Origin: Hirundichthys speculiger
Taxonomy: Eukaryota; Chordata; Actinopteri; Beloniformes; Exocoetidae
Reading direction: 5' to 3'
DNA length: 64,000 nt
NCBI GenBank assembly: GCA_018398805.1
Contig: JAGFBZ010001933.1
Coordinates: forward strand, 1-64,000
Below are positions 24,840-37,720 of the stretch, in pieces. The notes beneath the pieces were generated by a model. That model was not told the origin of the DNA and did no database searches. It worked only from the letters and a program-made list of their open reading frames with translations. The translations under genes were made by a program, and so were the position numbers. Every line of letters starts with the position of its first letter. Within the stretch, counting starts at the first letter, position 1.

Positions 24840-27800
24840 GTTCTTCTCATTCTGATAAATGCACATCTGTGATTTAGTGATGAATTTACTTAACCACTCA
24901 CTTATTATTTACCAATATTTACTAAAAATTTTCTTTTCATTTATTCCTATATAATCCATTATATTAATTCACTCATTTATCCTTTTAATTTTACAATTTT
25001 ATATTGATAATTCATTATATTCATGATACATGATACAATTTTACAATATTCATTTATCTTTTAACTGAATGTCAAAAATGCAGCCAAGGTAAGCTACAGC
25101 TTTATCTTCCTATGTGTTTTTCTTCAAGAAATAACTTGGTATATGCATATGACAAGGATTGTGACACTCTTAAATGAGACATCTTTTTTGAATAAACTTA
25201 TGCTAGGATTCACTTGCATCTGACTCAAGTGCATATTTACAGAAAGTCTGTGACTCTTGTACGTTGGTATTGATTGCATTATAAAGACTACAAAACTGCA
25301 TTAAAAAGAGTTCAGACAGTGAATACAGGTGAAAATGCTTGAAGAAAAGGGTGCATGAAGGGTCCAGATGGTGCATAACCAGGTGATGATGATAAATCTA
25401 AAATTGTAACTAATTACTCAACAGTAATTGGGCCCTAACCAGCCCAGACCAGTTCAGTCCTCCACTTTGATATTGTTTTTACATTTTCATTAAATAACTC
25501 TGTTCATTATTTTGCATTTCCTAATTCATACTGTCATGTATATCTTTATTCTGAATAAAAAGGAGTTCAAGCCTCTTTAAAAGTCTTTTATTTTTGAGTA
25601 TGGTTTCAAACAACATTATCAACAAAAGGACATTTCCAGAGAGAGAATAGCTCCAGGGCATTCACACAACACAGCCGTCAGACCACAGGCACACTCACAT
25701 ACACCAGACACTACACACCATAGTGGACAGGCTGTTGTGTTCACAACCAGCTGTGGTTGAGCTACAGCTGCCCGTGATCATACACCTGGCCAGCAGGTGG
25801 TGTTGTGTGCACATGAAGCTTCGACTAATGAACCCTTTCTTGAACCGATTGGTTCAAGTGGTTTGATGCCTCATAAAGCTTCATCTCACCATCACTAAAT
25901 GCCAATGATTTGACCCTTCTCAAACAGACTAACATCTTTTCCACGACCACGTTATGTGTCTTTTGACATTTTTTTTAAGGAAATGAGAAGCAAGTCATTG
26001 CACCAGTTGGAATTAAATAACTTGTTGTCAGCAGAAAGATAATCACCCATGCAGTAATTAACCAATAGGAGGCTCGTGGCTATTTGCTTAGTTAAATCCA
26101 GATGGCGACTTTTATATTTGGCCAGGCAGTGTGTAAAGATACACAGACACCGCCACCTACAGTTCGGGAGTGTGTTTCAAAACAGAAACGTTTAAACTCC
26201 AACAACAACGTATGATTGTGTTGAAAAATAAATCACTCTTATTATTAATAACACAAATTAAAACATCTGTCACAGTGAACTGTCTGCACCAAATGACAGA
26301 TTAACGTTAAACCATTAAAAAAAAACCTGACAAATCCTGACTGAAATCGGTGAAGCGCTTGGAGGCGGTTTATGTTACGTGTTAATTGGGAGCAGGTGGT
26401 TAATGAAGAGGCGGTTGGTGTTTCTTTGTGCTAGCAACTTAGCTGGGTTAAACAGTGTCAAGGTAAGTGTAAACTTAGAGTTGTCTCTATAATCTGTTTA
26501 TAAAAGTCTGTTTTCCCGAGTCAAATAATTAATTAAACTTCGTCCGAGCGCATTTTAAACTTGTACTTTCCAGCGAGACTTCTTCGCATTAAAAGAGTGC
26601 CATAACTGTGTTGTAGTTGTGCAGCTGAGGTCCTAAAATGTCTGTTAGCTCAGAGGCAAACCGCTACCATACCAGTTCATCCATCAATGACCCAAACTCT
26701 CGACCAGGAGCAGTGCAAATTAGCCAATAAACTGACATAAATGTAACTTCCAAACAACATAGGCGAAGTTTAGGATAAAGAGGAGGCTCAGTTTGTGGCA
26801 CTGGCAAATCAAGACTCGGGTGTACTTCGACCAGTTAACCTAAAATTTTATTAAATTAGGTTAATAATATTTGACTCTAAGTTTAACTTATTTTATATAT
26901 TTTTGTGGTTCAGGAGAACTAGGGTCAGTGTGTTTTAAAGAAGGTTAATTCTTCTAATTCAAACGTTTTAGAAACTGGGACATTTATTTTTTTAAGCGCT
27001 TTACAGGTGATAAAATTTGATTTCACATCAACAATTTTGAATTAACAGGAAAACATGACATATCAGTCAGTGACAGTTGTGAAAGAGCCCAAGTCAAGTC
27101 CAGAGTTCAACAGCTTGAAGAACCACTTTTACTGTAGATAAATGGTAAACGGCAACTAACCGACGTTAAAACCAAAACTGTGATGCTCACAAAAAATCTC
27201 AAAATTGCAGAAAAACAAAGCTGCCAAATTAATTCAGTACAAAATTAAAAAAAAAAAAAAAAAAGGTAAAGCTGAAAGAAACAAGAGTACTTCTCTGTAC
27301 ACAGCTTATATAAACCTTGAGGTAGAAGGAAAATGATGAAATGCAACCTGAGGAATAATAGGACAGCATAAAACCTGTTGTGTGGTATCACTCCTACTTT
27401 GTATAAATCCTCCGTATGTGATGACGCAAGCATTGGACGATATGGCTAAAACATATATCACAATATATTTCTTAATTCTAGTCAATATACAATACTGATT
27501 TCAATAATGTGAAAACTACAGAGAAACTGGCGAGAATGACCAGAAAGGATAACTGTGCCCACATAACTCTGAAAAATTAAATAGCCAAATCTATAAAACC
27601 TCATCCTACAAAACTATCCAACTTTTAGATATAAAAATGTTTGAAAAGATAAATCAGTGTTCACCTTTTATTTAAATTTAAAACCAAGAAACATGATGTT
27701 ACCATCTGGTCTATAATGTTCTCAGATTAAAAAAAAAAAAAAGCAATGAAATGAGCATTTGCTGCATTTTCACAAACAGAATAAAAGTTTCATTATTCAC

Positions 27801-28186
27801 AGCCATTGAATCTCAGCTGTTTAAAGCAGTGCTCTTCAATCCAGGCCCTCATCAGCTACTGCCCTGCCTGTTTTAGATGTTCACCTGCTCCAGGACACCC
27901 AGTGCAGATGACTAATACCATCAGTGTGATATTCCAGAAACAAGGTTTAACAAACCCGGAGATAAACCCTGGAGCTTTTTTTGAACCTGTGTCAACTAAA
28001 CTTGAGTTATCGATTCCACAACACCAGTTGCAAATCTGTTCAGTCAACGCCATATTAGCTAAACCAGACTTGTGTGTGTTTATGGTAATTACTATAATGC
28101 GAGGAAAAAAGGGATTGTTCCATTCGGAAGTGGAAGAGCAAGTCCTGTTTGAGGCTTTTGAAGATGGGAACACAATGTGAAAAATG
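24840..28186. other. Intergenic DNA between tandem copies
   Basis: There is no coding exon I can support. A 'catgaagcttcgactaatga' block near 25810 resembles old repeat DNA. A donor-like cagtgtcaag|gtaagtg near 26462 could end an unassigned noncoding exon. The segment 27430-27500 (gacgatatggctaaaac) looks like a decayed hAT end. The 124-aa frame at 27806-28180 overlaps sequence with a transposon-like beginning (ccagaaacaaggtttaac) and is not supported as a gene. Confidence 0.45.
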
Positions 28187-29034
28187 TAGGGCTGGGCAAC
28201 GATTTAAATTTTTATTCGTGATTAATTGCATTGTATACGCAAAATCAAATAATGAATTAAAAAGTAGTGTAAAATGCACTTTTGAAATGTTCTGCTGCCA
28301 TATGAACTAACGTGTCATAACATTTGTTGTTCAAACACCTTTAACATCTGCACTTGTCAGTAACACATATTTAGTGTAAATCTCATCTTAAAAAATGTAA
28401 AATAAAATAAAGCTTATTGCCACTGCCAGGGCATTAATGTCATCCTGTTTTTATGAAAAAAAAAGTCTCCAAACAAAATCCAACAAAATGATTGTGGCTC
28501 AGCACAATCAAAACATTAAAACAGGTAATTTCTGAGGTAACAGCAGAAACCTTTAATGGGGAGTTCAACTTGGTAGTTGTTACAAATAACCTTGTTTCTG
28601 TCAAACCCTCCTTCTGGGAGAACTTTGAATTGAAAATGTCCATGTAAAAGTTCAGTACTTTTACCAATCTGTGTATCATACATTCTTTACACGTCGACAA
28701 GTTCAAACTGTGGCACCTGTGCAGACATCACGGGAGTCATTTTCTCTACAGTACACATACCCTAAATGTCCTAAACCAAAGCATATTAAAGGTGAGACGA
28801 CTACACATAACTTTGGCTAGCTCTTTGACTTGTTTATAATAAAGCAGTGACAGTTCATGTCTGACAATTCATACTGTTTGGACAATAGTGGTATTAATAA
28901 AATCTTAATGTTACAGATATGGACCCAGAGCAGTCCAGTTTTTTTTTTTTAGACATAATTATTAATATTGCTACCTGAGTTGCTACCCGAACTTTAAAGT
29001 TCACGGATTTTTACCGTTCTCCATGTCTGTTTTA
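28187..29034. mobile_element. hAT element carrying a captured host gene piece
   Basis: It begins TAGGGCTGGGCAACG and runs parallel to the complete hAT at 44041-44940 (same words such as ttgttgttcaaacac and cttattgccactgccagg). At 28690 it switches to tandem-gene sequence, and from about 28935 returns to hAT sequence (attgctacctgagtt, ccgttctccatgtc). The right terminus is missing: similarity stops near 29034. The hAT section replaced corresponds roughly to 44560-44750. Confidence 0.8.
28690..28932 (+). pseudogene. Fragment of tandem gene (end of exon 2, intron 2, start of exon 3)
   Basis: This 243-bp stretch is the same length as copy B 37711-37953 and differs at only four bases by eye. It includes the intact intron, so it arose by DNA copying and not retroposition. 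It covers the linker between SAM and the first ubiquitin-like domain ([20 protein letters not shown]). It is flanked on both sides by hAT interior. Confidence 0.9.
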
Positions 29035-29339
29035 GCTTTTCCTTATGTTTACTGGGGGAGAGGAGGAGAGGGGGGAGAGGGAGTTTGGGGGGGGGTGCAT
29101 TGCAGAGTATTTGCATACAAGTTGGTGCAACTCAGTGATGTGAAATATTTGAATTGTCTGGCAGAAGAATGTTGTTTTAATATATTAAAAATTTTAATAA
29201 AGGAAACAGTAGCACTCTATCAAGAAATTGTTGGGGTCTTAAAGCGTTTTTATTTGCATTTTATTTGTGCCTCTACATGCGCTGGACATGAACTTGAACG
29301 AAATTCAAAACTAGCCCTCTTCCAGATTATGGTATGTGA

Positions 29340-30932
29340 TAGTGCTGGGCGATATGGAAAAAATCATATATCACGATATGGACCATTTTATATCATGATA
29401 ACGATTTATATCACGATATACCATAATAAAGTATGTTTTCAGTTATTCTCTGAAAAGTTTGACAAAAATTTCACTGCTTACTTTTCAACTTTATTTTGAA
29501 AAGACATTTAGCTGAACTGTCACAAACATACATTTTAGTGCAGCAAAAACAGGTAGGTACAGAGGTACAGTAGCTTTCACATTTTTTTTTTAAAGTGCAC
29601 AACAGTTTCTGAGAGGAAAAACACATTTTTGCACTGAAGTTCAGCTATAAAAAATAAACACAAACCTGTAACCTTGTAGTGCAAAGTTTGCAAACCAATA
29701 TAAAGTGTCTAAAGTAAACATCAGGGTTGAAGAGAACTCTGTTTAAGGCATTAACCATGAATAAAAGTGCAAACATAAAAGGCTACTTTGTAGAAGTAGA
29801 TATGATTCTATCAAATTTATCATTGCAGGTTATTTAATTACATATTTGCTTTAATAATTGATAAAATTAGGTTAGAAACGATAGAAGAGAAATGGCACGA
29901 TATACCAGGGTTTTCTGCAGACCTTATTTGGCCAGGCGCCCCGCCTGGCCTGAAATCTCGAGAGCCTGGGCTACAATGTCGGGAAAAAAAAAAATGCAAT
30001 GCATGCAAGCGACACGGCAGCGCTTGAGAACTGATCAGCGCACATAGGTTTGTGTTATAATGAATTAATGTTGATTCTCTAGTGCTGCGATGTTTGTCTG
30101 CGGTGCATTCTGCGCCACCTCTCTCTCTCTCTCTCACACGCACACACACACACACACACAGATAACCTCTCTATCGATCACTCACGTTTGACAGCTTACG
30201 TCTCGTCTCACTTCAATACAAGTTTTCCTCCGCTCGCTTTTATGTCGGTCCGTAATTATTTATAGTCAGTAGAGATTCTGGTAAACTTTATTCGTAATAG
30301 ACCCGGTGCTTTTGTTTTGACCAGACAGTGCGACTTCTCACTGCCGTTTTTTTTTTTTTTTTTTTTGGTTCGACAATTCATTAAACTGACACACGCACAC
30401 ACTAATCAACATTATGTTTAACTTTGTCTATAAAAGAAAAAAAAGAACATTAGGTATTTAAACTAACTAACTAAATAAATAAAGACCAATGGGCGCACTG
30501 CCTGTCATCTGGACTCCAAGCTCACGTAGCTTCACTTGACAGCTGTCACTCTGAGGTGATTGATGACCAGTCCGCCCAGTCAAAAAGGTAACGCCTACTA
30601 TGTAATTTACTGGTTTGCAATTGATCAGTAGTAGAGTAAATGAGACGTAGTCTTTTAGTTAAGAAACTGAGGTAGCCTACACTTTATAGTGTTTTCCATC
30701 ATGTTTGTGGGTTTGTTGTTAAGCAACTTCTTTCAAATTTTGAGGGCAAAAATAATAATTGAACAATCTAATTAATTAAGTAATTTATCCTTTTTTTTGG
30801 TTCTCGGCTACCGTTCTCGGCTTGAACCCCCCCCCCCCCCCCCCCCCCGGCCAAAGTTTTTTCCTGCAGGAAACCCTGATATACACTTTTATATTGTCCC
30901 CACGATATGTATTGTCATATTGCCCAGCACTA
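29340..30932. mobile_element. hAT element, TSD GTATGTGA, with nested insert
   Basis: The duplication GTATGTGA is at 29332-29339 and 30933-30940. The ends are TAGTGCTGGGCGATAT and ATTGCCCAGCACTA. There is no transposase frame. It contains the nested element at 29907-30877. Confidence 0.9.
29907..30877. mobile_element. Nested hAT-like element inside 29340-30932
   Basis: The ends AGGGTTTTCTGCAG and CTGCAGGAAACCCT are inverted repeats. The flanks GATATACC and GATATACA match at seven of eight positions, as expected for an 8-bp duplication. Inside are a TC/AC microsatellite (30119-30160), a T-run (30347-30366) and a C20 run (30829-30848). Confidence 0.75.
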
Positions 30933-31099
30933 GTATGTGAGATGTCAACAACTGCACAGAAACTTGATTTATTTATTTATTCATCCATTCACTTCTCTCC
31001 CGCCCCCACCTCCCCAAGTTGTGGACCTCTGTCAGATCGGACCACGTTGCCATATTTCCTAAACACTTGGAGCATTTGGGAATGTGTTTTTCATTTGAG

Positions 31100-31223
31100 G
31101 GGTGTGGCTTATTCAATTTGGTTGCATTTCCTTAGGTTTCATTTTCACAAGGAAAACAGCTCCCAACAGCTGCAGGCTGAAAACAGAAGCTGACGTTGAG
31201 CAACTGCTCGGATACATGTCAGG
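31100..31223 (+). promoter_or_regulatory. 5' noncoding exon and ISRE-like site of tandem copy B
   Basis: This is homologous to 4660-4774 of copy A. TTTCATTTTC at 31137-31146 keeps the ISRE-type core, followed by CAGAAGCTGACG as in copy A, and a donor GTCAGG|GTAGGA at 31223/31224. The coding start is 5.5 kb downstream, so intron 1 is long. Confidence 0.4.
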
Positions 31224-33200
31224 GTAGGACTTAATTTTTAAACTATTTTAATGAGATAAGTACATCATGTTATGTTACTTTGCCTCACATAGTTTTGAAG
31301 TTGAAACTAATATGTCAGATTTTAAGACTTATTTCCTGAACAAAACCTAAATAGTCTGAAATGATGTTCCAAGTTAGAACCTCACTTTTTATTTTCTGTG
31401 TTTTATACTTGAAAGCTTCAAATCCTGAATGAGACATCTGGCCTGTAAAAATACTGTGCATGGTATATTTGCTGACAGTTGCTAAGCAAGTGTTAGACTT
31501 GTCGTAAGAGTTTCTCTCTAGTAACAGTGGTTTGTGAGGTTTCTTCGGAAGATTACCAGCATTTTTTTTTTCTGTTAAACAGTGCATCAAAAATATACAG
31601 GGGCCATTAGTTTAACTTTGAACTTTGACGTCATTGTATGAACCTCGACAGAGCAGTGGGAATTGTTTTGTTTGCATGTGTGAGAGGGAGAAAGGAGAGG
31701 CAACTAAAAGGCAAAATGAGTCAAAATGGAAATTCAGATGCTGTTTTCCTTTTAATTCTGACTTTACTTTCCCCACTGTGTTCAACTGTTCTCATAACAA
31801 CAAACTACTACATGTGTAATCACATGAGATATTTGGGACATTTTTAATCCGAAAAATGGTAGTTTTTAAAGGTTGAGCATATTTACAGCAAAAAACCTTA
31901 TCAGTGATTTATGGTGCAAAAAATACCAAATTAATTGTAATTTACTTAATTAATATCACGCTTAATTGAAATTTTTGAGGTCTTATTGCCAAGCCAGAGG
32001 CTGTTGTCATGGTAATGGCAGGTGGGATCAGTGGTGTGTAAGCTGTGATCTCTTCATGTCCTCCAGCTCTTCAACTGTCATAAGAAAGGATCATTCAGAC
32101 ACTCACTGGGACTTAGTTGCCCCAAATTTCTAGATGTGCAACTTTTCCTCCTGATATGGAACACATGTGGTTATGATTTAAAACTACCATAATAATTATA
32201 TTAAATACAATTTATTTAATATCCCACTCTGTATGCAGGTAAACATATTTTCCAGTCCTTCGACAAACTGGCCAAGCATCCTCCTTTGCGCCATCAGCTT
32301 CAGAAAAGAGCCAGCCTTCTCTATCAGTTTGTTCAGATTCTTTAAGTCACTGGCTCTGATGCTGCTCTTCCAACTTTTACAACAGACTTGTAGAAGATAT
32401 GCAACATCTCACTGCACTGAACACTGAAGGACCTAAGCTTCCTTAAGTAAAGTCTGCTCTGTCCCTGCAGTTTCATAGTTTAAGTTATGATTATTTCCTT
32501 TCACTAATTCACTGACATTTTCTATTTAAATGAGGTTTGTCAATTTAACCATAAACTGGATGGCTGAGAATTTACAATCTTCCTATTTGTCATGCAGTTA
32601 AAAAAAAAAAAAATCCTCATTTGACATTGTACCTCCTCTGTGACTGCTGGAATAGTTTGCAGTGCAACTGTGCACACACTATTTTACAAGCAGGGAGAAG
32701 TTGGCTCAGCTGATGAACAGGAAAAAGAAAATCCCACCACTTCCATCCACAAAAGATTTAACATAACCGCTCAGGCTGATACTGCAACTAATTTTTATTA
32801 TTGTCAGAGCAACAGAAAGCACAACCAAGATAGGATATTACCAAAAAACAAACAGTCATTGGTAGGTGGTATCAGGAGATGGAGAAAAGGGAGGTGAACA
32901 GGCAACAAAATGAACAGCAAAAGGACAGACCAGCAGCGGTTGGAGGAAAGACATTGGGGATGATTAAGACAAACCAGGACAGGACCAACAAGAATTCCGT
33001 AGGAAGTCATAGCGAAGGGAGAGCACTTGAAAAAATACAAATAAACACTAATGAACCATTTTAAAAATTTAGGCCATCTCTAACTATTCAGTAGGTTTTT
33101 GTCTTCTCCAGTTTTGCAATCTTAGGTTTCTTAGGTTGGCTCTTTATTTTTTTCCCCTATGAAATGACATAGCACAGTTTTTTTTAATTTTGAACTCAAC
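31224..33200. other. First part of copy B intron 1, no gene seen
   Basis: The open frames here (for example 32640-32897) lack family features. A short A-run lies at 32599. I see no transposon ends. Confidence 0.4.
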
Positions 33201-33212
33201 TGGAATTAATTG

Positions 33213-34009
33213 AACAACAGTATTAGTTACGCTGATGACACACAGATATATATTACAATGTCACCAGGAGACCGAGGCCCTGTACAGGTTCTTGGTAAAT
33301 GCATTGAGGAGGTTAATGACTGGATGTGCCTTAACTTCCTACAGCTGAACAAAAACAAAACTGAGGTGATTGTTTTTGGAGCCAAAGAGAAATGACTGCA
33401 GGTCTCCAGTGCTTGAATATTTAGCTCTAAAAACCACAAATCAGGCCAGAAGTCTGGGTGTAGTGATGGACTCAGATCTAAACTTTGAAAGAACATATCA
33501 TTTTCATTTCATCAAGGCAATCACCAAATCAGCCTATCACCTGAAGAACATCTCGAATATAAAAGATCTGATGTCTCAGCAAAATCTGGAAAAACTAGTC
33601 CATATCATCATTTTCAGTCGGCTTTATTATTGTAACAGCGTTTTTACTGGTTTATCTAAAAAAAAAAATCAGACAGCTGCAGCTCATTCAGGACTCTGCT
33701 GCCCGAGTTCTCACTAAGACCAGAAGAGTGGACCACATCAGTCCAGTTATGAGGTCCTTACACTGGCTGCCTGTCTGTCAAAGGATAGACTTCAAAATTC
33801 TGTTGCTGTCTATAAAGCTCTGAATGGTTTAGGACTGGAATACATCAGTGACCTCCTGACCCAGTATGAACCCACCAGACCCCTCAGGTCATCTGGATCT
33901 GGTAAATTATCAGTCCCCAGAGTCAGAACCAGACATGAAGAAGCTGCGTTCAGTTTCTATGCTCCACATGTCTGGAACAAACTCCCAGAAAGCCTCAGAT
34001 CCAGGGCAA
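33213..34009 (+). mobile_element. L2/Rex1-type LINE fragment, reverse transcriptase 3' part
   Basis: [11 protein letters not shown] carries the YADD catalytic motif of reverse transcriptases, followed by [20 protein letters not shown]. After a frame change come SLGVVMDSDLNFE, AYHLKNISNIKDL and SRLYYCNSVFTGLSK, then further degraded downstream segments. Several shifts and stops make it dead. The element resumes at 35957 after an insertion. Confidence 0.85.
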
Positions 34010-35956
34010 GAATTTCACGGCGGCCATGGCCGTAGTAGCCCTTTGTCTTGGCCGTGATGCCCTTCCGAAAATTGTTGCTTAACGGCCACTGTGGCCTTGG
34101 TGCCCTGTCCTCTCCTATTCCCTCGGCTATCATCAAGTTTGCGCCATCTGTTTTCTGGATCAAATAGCTTGTCAATGAGCCTAAGGACTTTAAAAGATTT
34201 AGCCCAGGACTATATATTGTAATGCATCGTAATACTATAAATGGTAATAAACCGCTCCCAACTTTGAATTGATAAGAGTTGTTAGATTTGGTTGTAGCAG
34301 TATCCTACTAGCCTCCCTGAGGGGGACCTAGCTATCCAACAAGCTAACTCAGGACTTCAATTCAAATTCAAATATACTTTATTAATCCCCCAAGGGGGAA
34401 ATTCAGGTTTTAGTTCACCAGTCTGGTGTACTAGAGGAGCTGCCGGCGTCCAGCGCTCCTTTTCATGCCCGGTCCTGTGGTCCGAGTGCTAACTCCAGTT
34501 AACAGCCGTTCAATACAGCTAACAGCTGTTAAAACTAGTAAACTAAAGCCTTCAAATAATCCCTTTCTCGCCAAATCAACTTCTGTCTCTCTTCTATGTG
34601 TGCAGCGAAGCTTTGCTTGTAAATCTTTATTTCATCACCAAAATCAGGATGCCATTAAATCGAATTTGATTTTAGAGAAAACATCTGTGACTAGAGAACA
34701 CATCATAAACTCACAATTGACATATGAATCAACAACAACTTACAGGTAGGATGATGATGCTAAGATAGATTGATTCAAACTCCGACATTCCATGCTCTCT
34801 CCATGATACACTTCTGAGACTTAAGGTGCGCGAAAGTGAAACCTAAACTCTTTAACACGTATCATGACAGAAATACGCTCTGGGGTGGCTTAAGCATTTG
34901 AATAATCAGTAGGCTATTAAAAAGTGATAATATTATTTAAAAATATTAAACATATTCACTCGAAACTTTTTCCCTCAAAAAGAAGAAGAATGCCAAGACG
35001 GGAACGAGTCGAGATTACTCGCAAAAGAGCTCTCGAAGATGCAGCAAAAAAACTGCCAAAAAATGGACACCTACTTCAAAAGGTTATCATGGAATAGTTA
35101 ATTGTTAGATTCTTCTTATTTTAGCCTAAGTGTATGTGGTACATTTAGGAAATAGCATTTTCAAGCAATTAATACCCCTTTTTTAGACATGTTAAACCAG
35201 ATGTGTTTTGCATATTGGTATGTATGTGTATGTATATAGATTGGTGTGTATACATTGGATATAAATTTTGTTTATTTTTTATTTTTTGGGGGAAATATGT
35301 CCATTTAATATTTAGATTTATTTACAAGAGGTTCTATATGTTTCTAAATGATGGTTATGCACATGTGTCAGTGTATATTGATTTATGCATTATTATACAA
35401 TTTATAAATATATTAATTTTCAGATACATAGATTCATGATAGTGTTAAAATTGTCTATGCTTTAAAAGATTGTTTTGACATGTCTGGAATGAATCAATAA
35501 AATGAAATATATTAACTAGCACTTTGATTCATCATAAAATTGTTTTAAATTTTTCAGCCAGTGCAAAAAAGACAGAGGGAGCATAGAGAGGTGGAGGCCA
35601 ACTGTTTTTCCTTATGTGCCTAGGAAGACCCCAGGTTCTCCATCCCCATCATCAGATGACGATTTAAATTAAACTTCTGGATGTGTAATAACCTGATAAA
35701 AGTCAATGACATCACCTATTTTGTTGTCTGTTTCCCTTTGATAAAAGCCCAAAAGTTGTGGTAGCCTATTAAAAATATCCAAGGTTCTGAATTCAAAAAC
35801 TGTGTTGTTTCATGTCACAATATGACATGATATTAGCATATCATGTCATATTGTGTTTTTTTATTATGGCCTTGTTGCCCTGGCATTTGGCCTTTGTGCC
35901 CTAAAAAAAATGCCCCTTTTGAAGGCCAAGTGGCCTTGTCCCAAATCATGAAATTC
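34010..35956. mobile_element. Insertion splitting the LINE, probable hAT-type
   Basis: The left edge (gaatttcacggcggcc) and right edge (atcatgaaattccagg) carry a short inverted GAATTTCA/TGAAATTC, and the LINE continues on the other side. Possible 8-bp duplications CCAGGGCA/CCAGGCCT match at six positions only. Two exon-like pieces with basic residues (34990-35081, and after an acceptor near 35557) may be transposase remnants. Confidence 0.45.
34368..34404 (-). repeat. RTE/Expander-type LINE tail
   Basis: Contains cccccaagggggaaattc, a widespread fish retroelement 3' tail. The same tail in opposite orientation is at 53607-53650. Confidence 0.55.
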
Positions 35957-36212
35957 CAGGCCTGCTCAGATCAGCTGAAACACTGTTTATTTAAATCCAG
36001 GTGGAAGACTACCTGTTCTCAGCTGCCTTTTAAATAAGATTTTATTCAGGAGCTCAAATCTGCATAGCCTTTTTAAAACTCTTTTTATTATTTTCTTTGT
36101 TTTTATGCTTTTCTTTTACTTTTTAATGCTTTCTTTTTCTGCAACGCTTTTAATTTTTTATGTAAAGCACTTTGAATTGTTTTGTACATGAAATGTGCTA
36201 ATAAACTTGCCT
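35957..36212 (+). mobile_element. 3' end of the split LINE
   Basis: SDQLKHCLFKSRWKTTCSQL continues the LINE protein, and the noncoding tail ends with gtaaagcactttgaattg, as is usual for L2/Rex-type elements. A second, similar tail lies near 36390-36450. Confidence 0.7.
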
Positions 36213-36726
36213 AAATGGATTATGAACTGGAAACAGCTGAATTGTGTATTGGGATTAATTGGATCCTGAATTGGAGTGAATTGAATTATAATTAGGAATG
36301 AATTGGATTATGCATGAATTAAGGTGAAGTGGACTTAATTGGAATATAGCTGGATTAGATTTAATTATATTTATCTTTATAACCTTTTGAATGCTTTCTG
36401 TGTAAAGTGTCTTGAAATGACTTTGTGGTGAATTGGCACCATACAACTAACAATTATTAGAATTTTAACTTGGAAATCCTAAAAAAGAGAAATTCTGTTG
36501 CAAATTTGACCTTTTAAATTGTAGTTTTGGCTCTTTGGTTGGCTCTTATTAATAAACAGAATGAAGAGTGTGCAAAGGGGAGCCATGATTTTTAAAGGTT
36601 TAAAAAAAAAAAAAAAAAGAGGGGAAAAAAGCCTAATCTCTACTTTTTGTTTTTGCTGTATGGGATAAGTATTTAGGAGCACTGCTAAGTGTAAAATAAA
36701 ATAAAATTTCTTGGTGTTTTGTTTAG

Positions 36727-37720
36727 ATGAGTGCAATATTTAACCTCCTTGAGCGGCACAGACTGGAGTCTTTCTACAACCAGTTTCTTCAGCTGGGTGT
36801 GAAAGATGAAAGAGATTTCTTGGATGGAGTGACAGATGAGGATTTAAACAACATGGGTAAGAGTGATGAATGTGGTTGAATGTTAACAGCCTTTAAAAAG
36901 TAATGTTAGACTTTAGGTTTTGCACATTAGTGCTTGAAAAAATTATTTTTGTTGCCCATAAACACGTTAATGCAAATACGTAAACTAATGTACACTTTTG
37001 AGAAAGAAAGCATCAAGATATAATAAAAATGATCTGTTCCTGAAGATGCCTTCAAGTTATGTCAGACAGATTAGAATTAACACATGGGATATTCTCATTA
37101 TTTATCAAAAACTAAGTCAAATGCAGGTGTACTTGGATGAAAAACCAAGTACTGTCAGTTGTTAGTTGAACCATTAATAGTTAAGGTTTAACATGATTGC
37201 CAAACATTTTCATGCTGGTTTTGCCTGTTCATATGATATTCCATATATTTTACACACGTAAAATAACACGTCTACACAAATATTTGAAACCTCTTTAATC
37301 GAAACTATCATGCCATGTTCTTTTTGGAAAGAAAAGACTTTGAAGGGAACCCTTCCAAGAAAGTCATACATCACACTGTTCAGTTTTTTTCTAATTGTAC
37401 TCTCATGAACATCGAGTACAATGTTGAGTCTGAGATGCAACAAAGCATAAGTTCTCTAAAATGTAGTGACAAGAAAAGAGGTAAACCCGGAGAAAATATT
37501 TTTCCCCATAACAGAACTGCTTGAGCTTAGGCACATCTGAAATAAAAGTTTGTTGCTGCTGTGGACACTGTATTTCTCCTCCTTATTTTTGTGAACGCAT
37601 CTTGAAATTTACCTTTTTTTTTTTTAATATATATATATAAACAGGTCTAAGTCAGGTGGAAAAGAATCGGTTTTCCGCCATGAGAAACTTTATTCAAAGA
37701 CTCAGAGGTCCACGTCGACA
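36727..37720 (+). other. SAM domain region of copy B (exons 1-2)
   Basis: Residues 1-65 show the SAM pattern: [18 protein letters not shown], then [15 protein letters not shown], then a helix with [16 protein letters not shown] domains commonly mediate self-assembly or partner binding. Copy A at 5606-6500 is nearly the same. Confidence 0.8.

Noticed and set aside
27806..28180. 124-aa open frame between the tandem copies
   Set aside because: No domain, no splice or promoter support, and its start overlaps repeat-like sequence.
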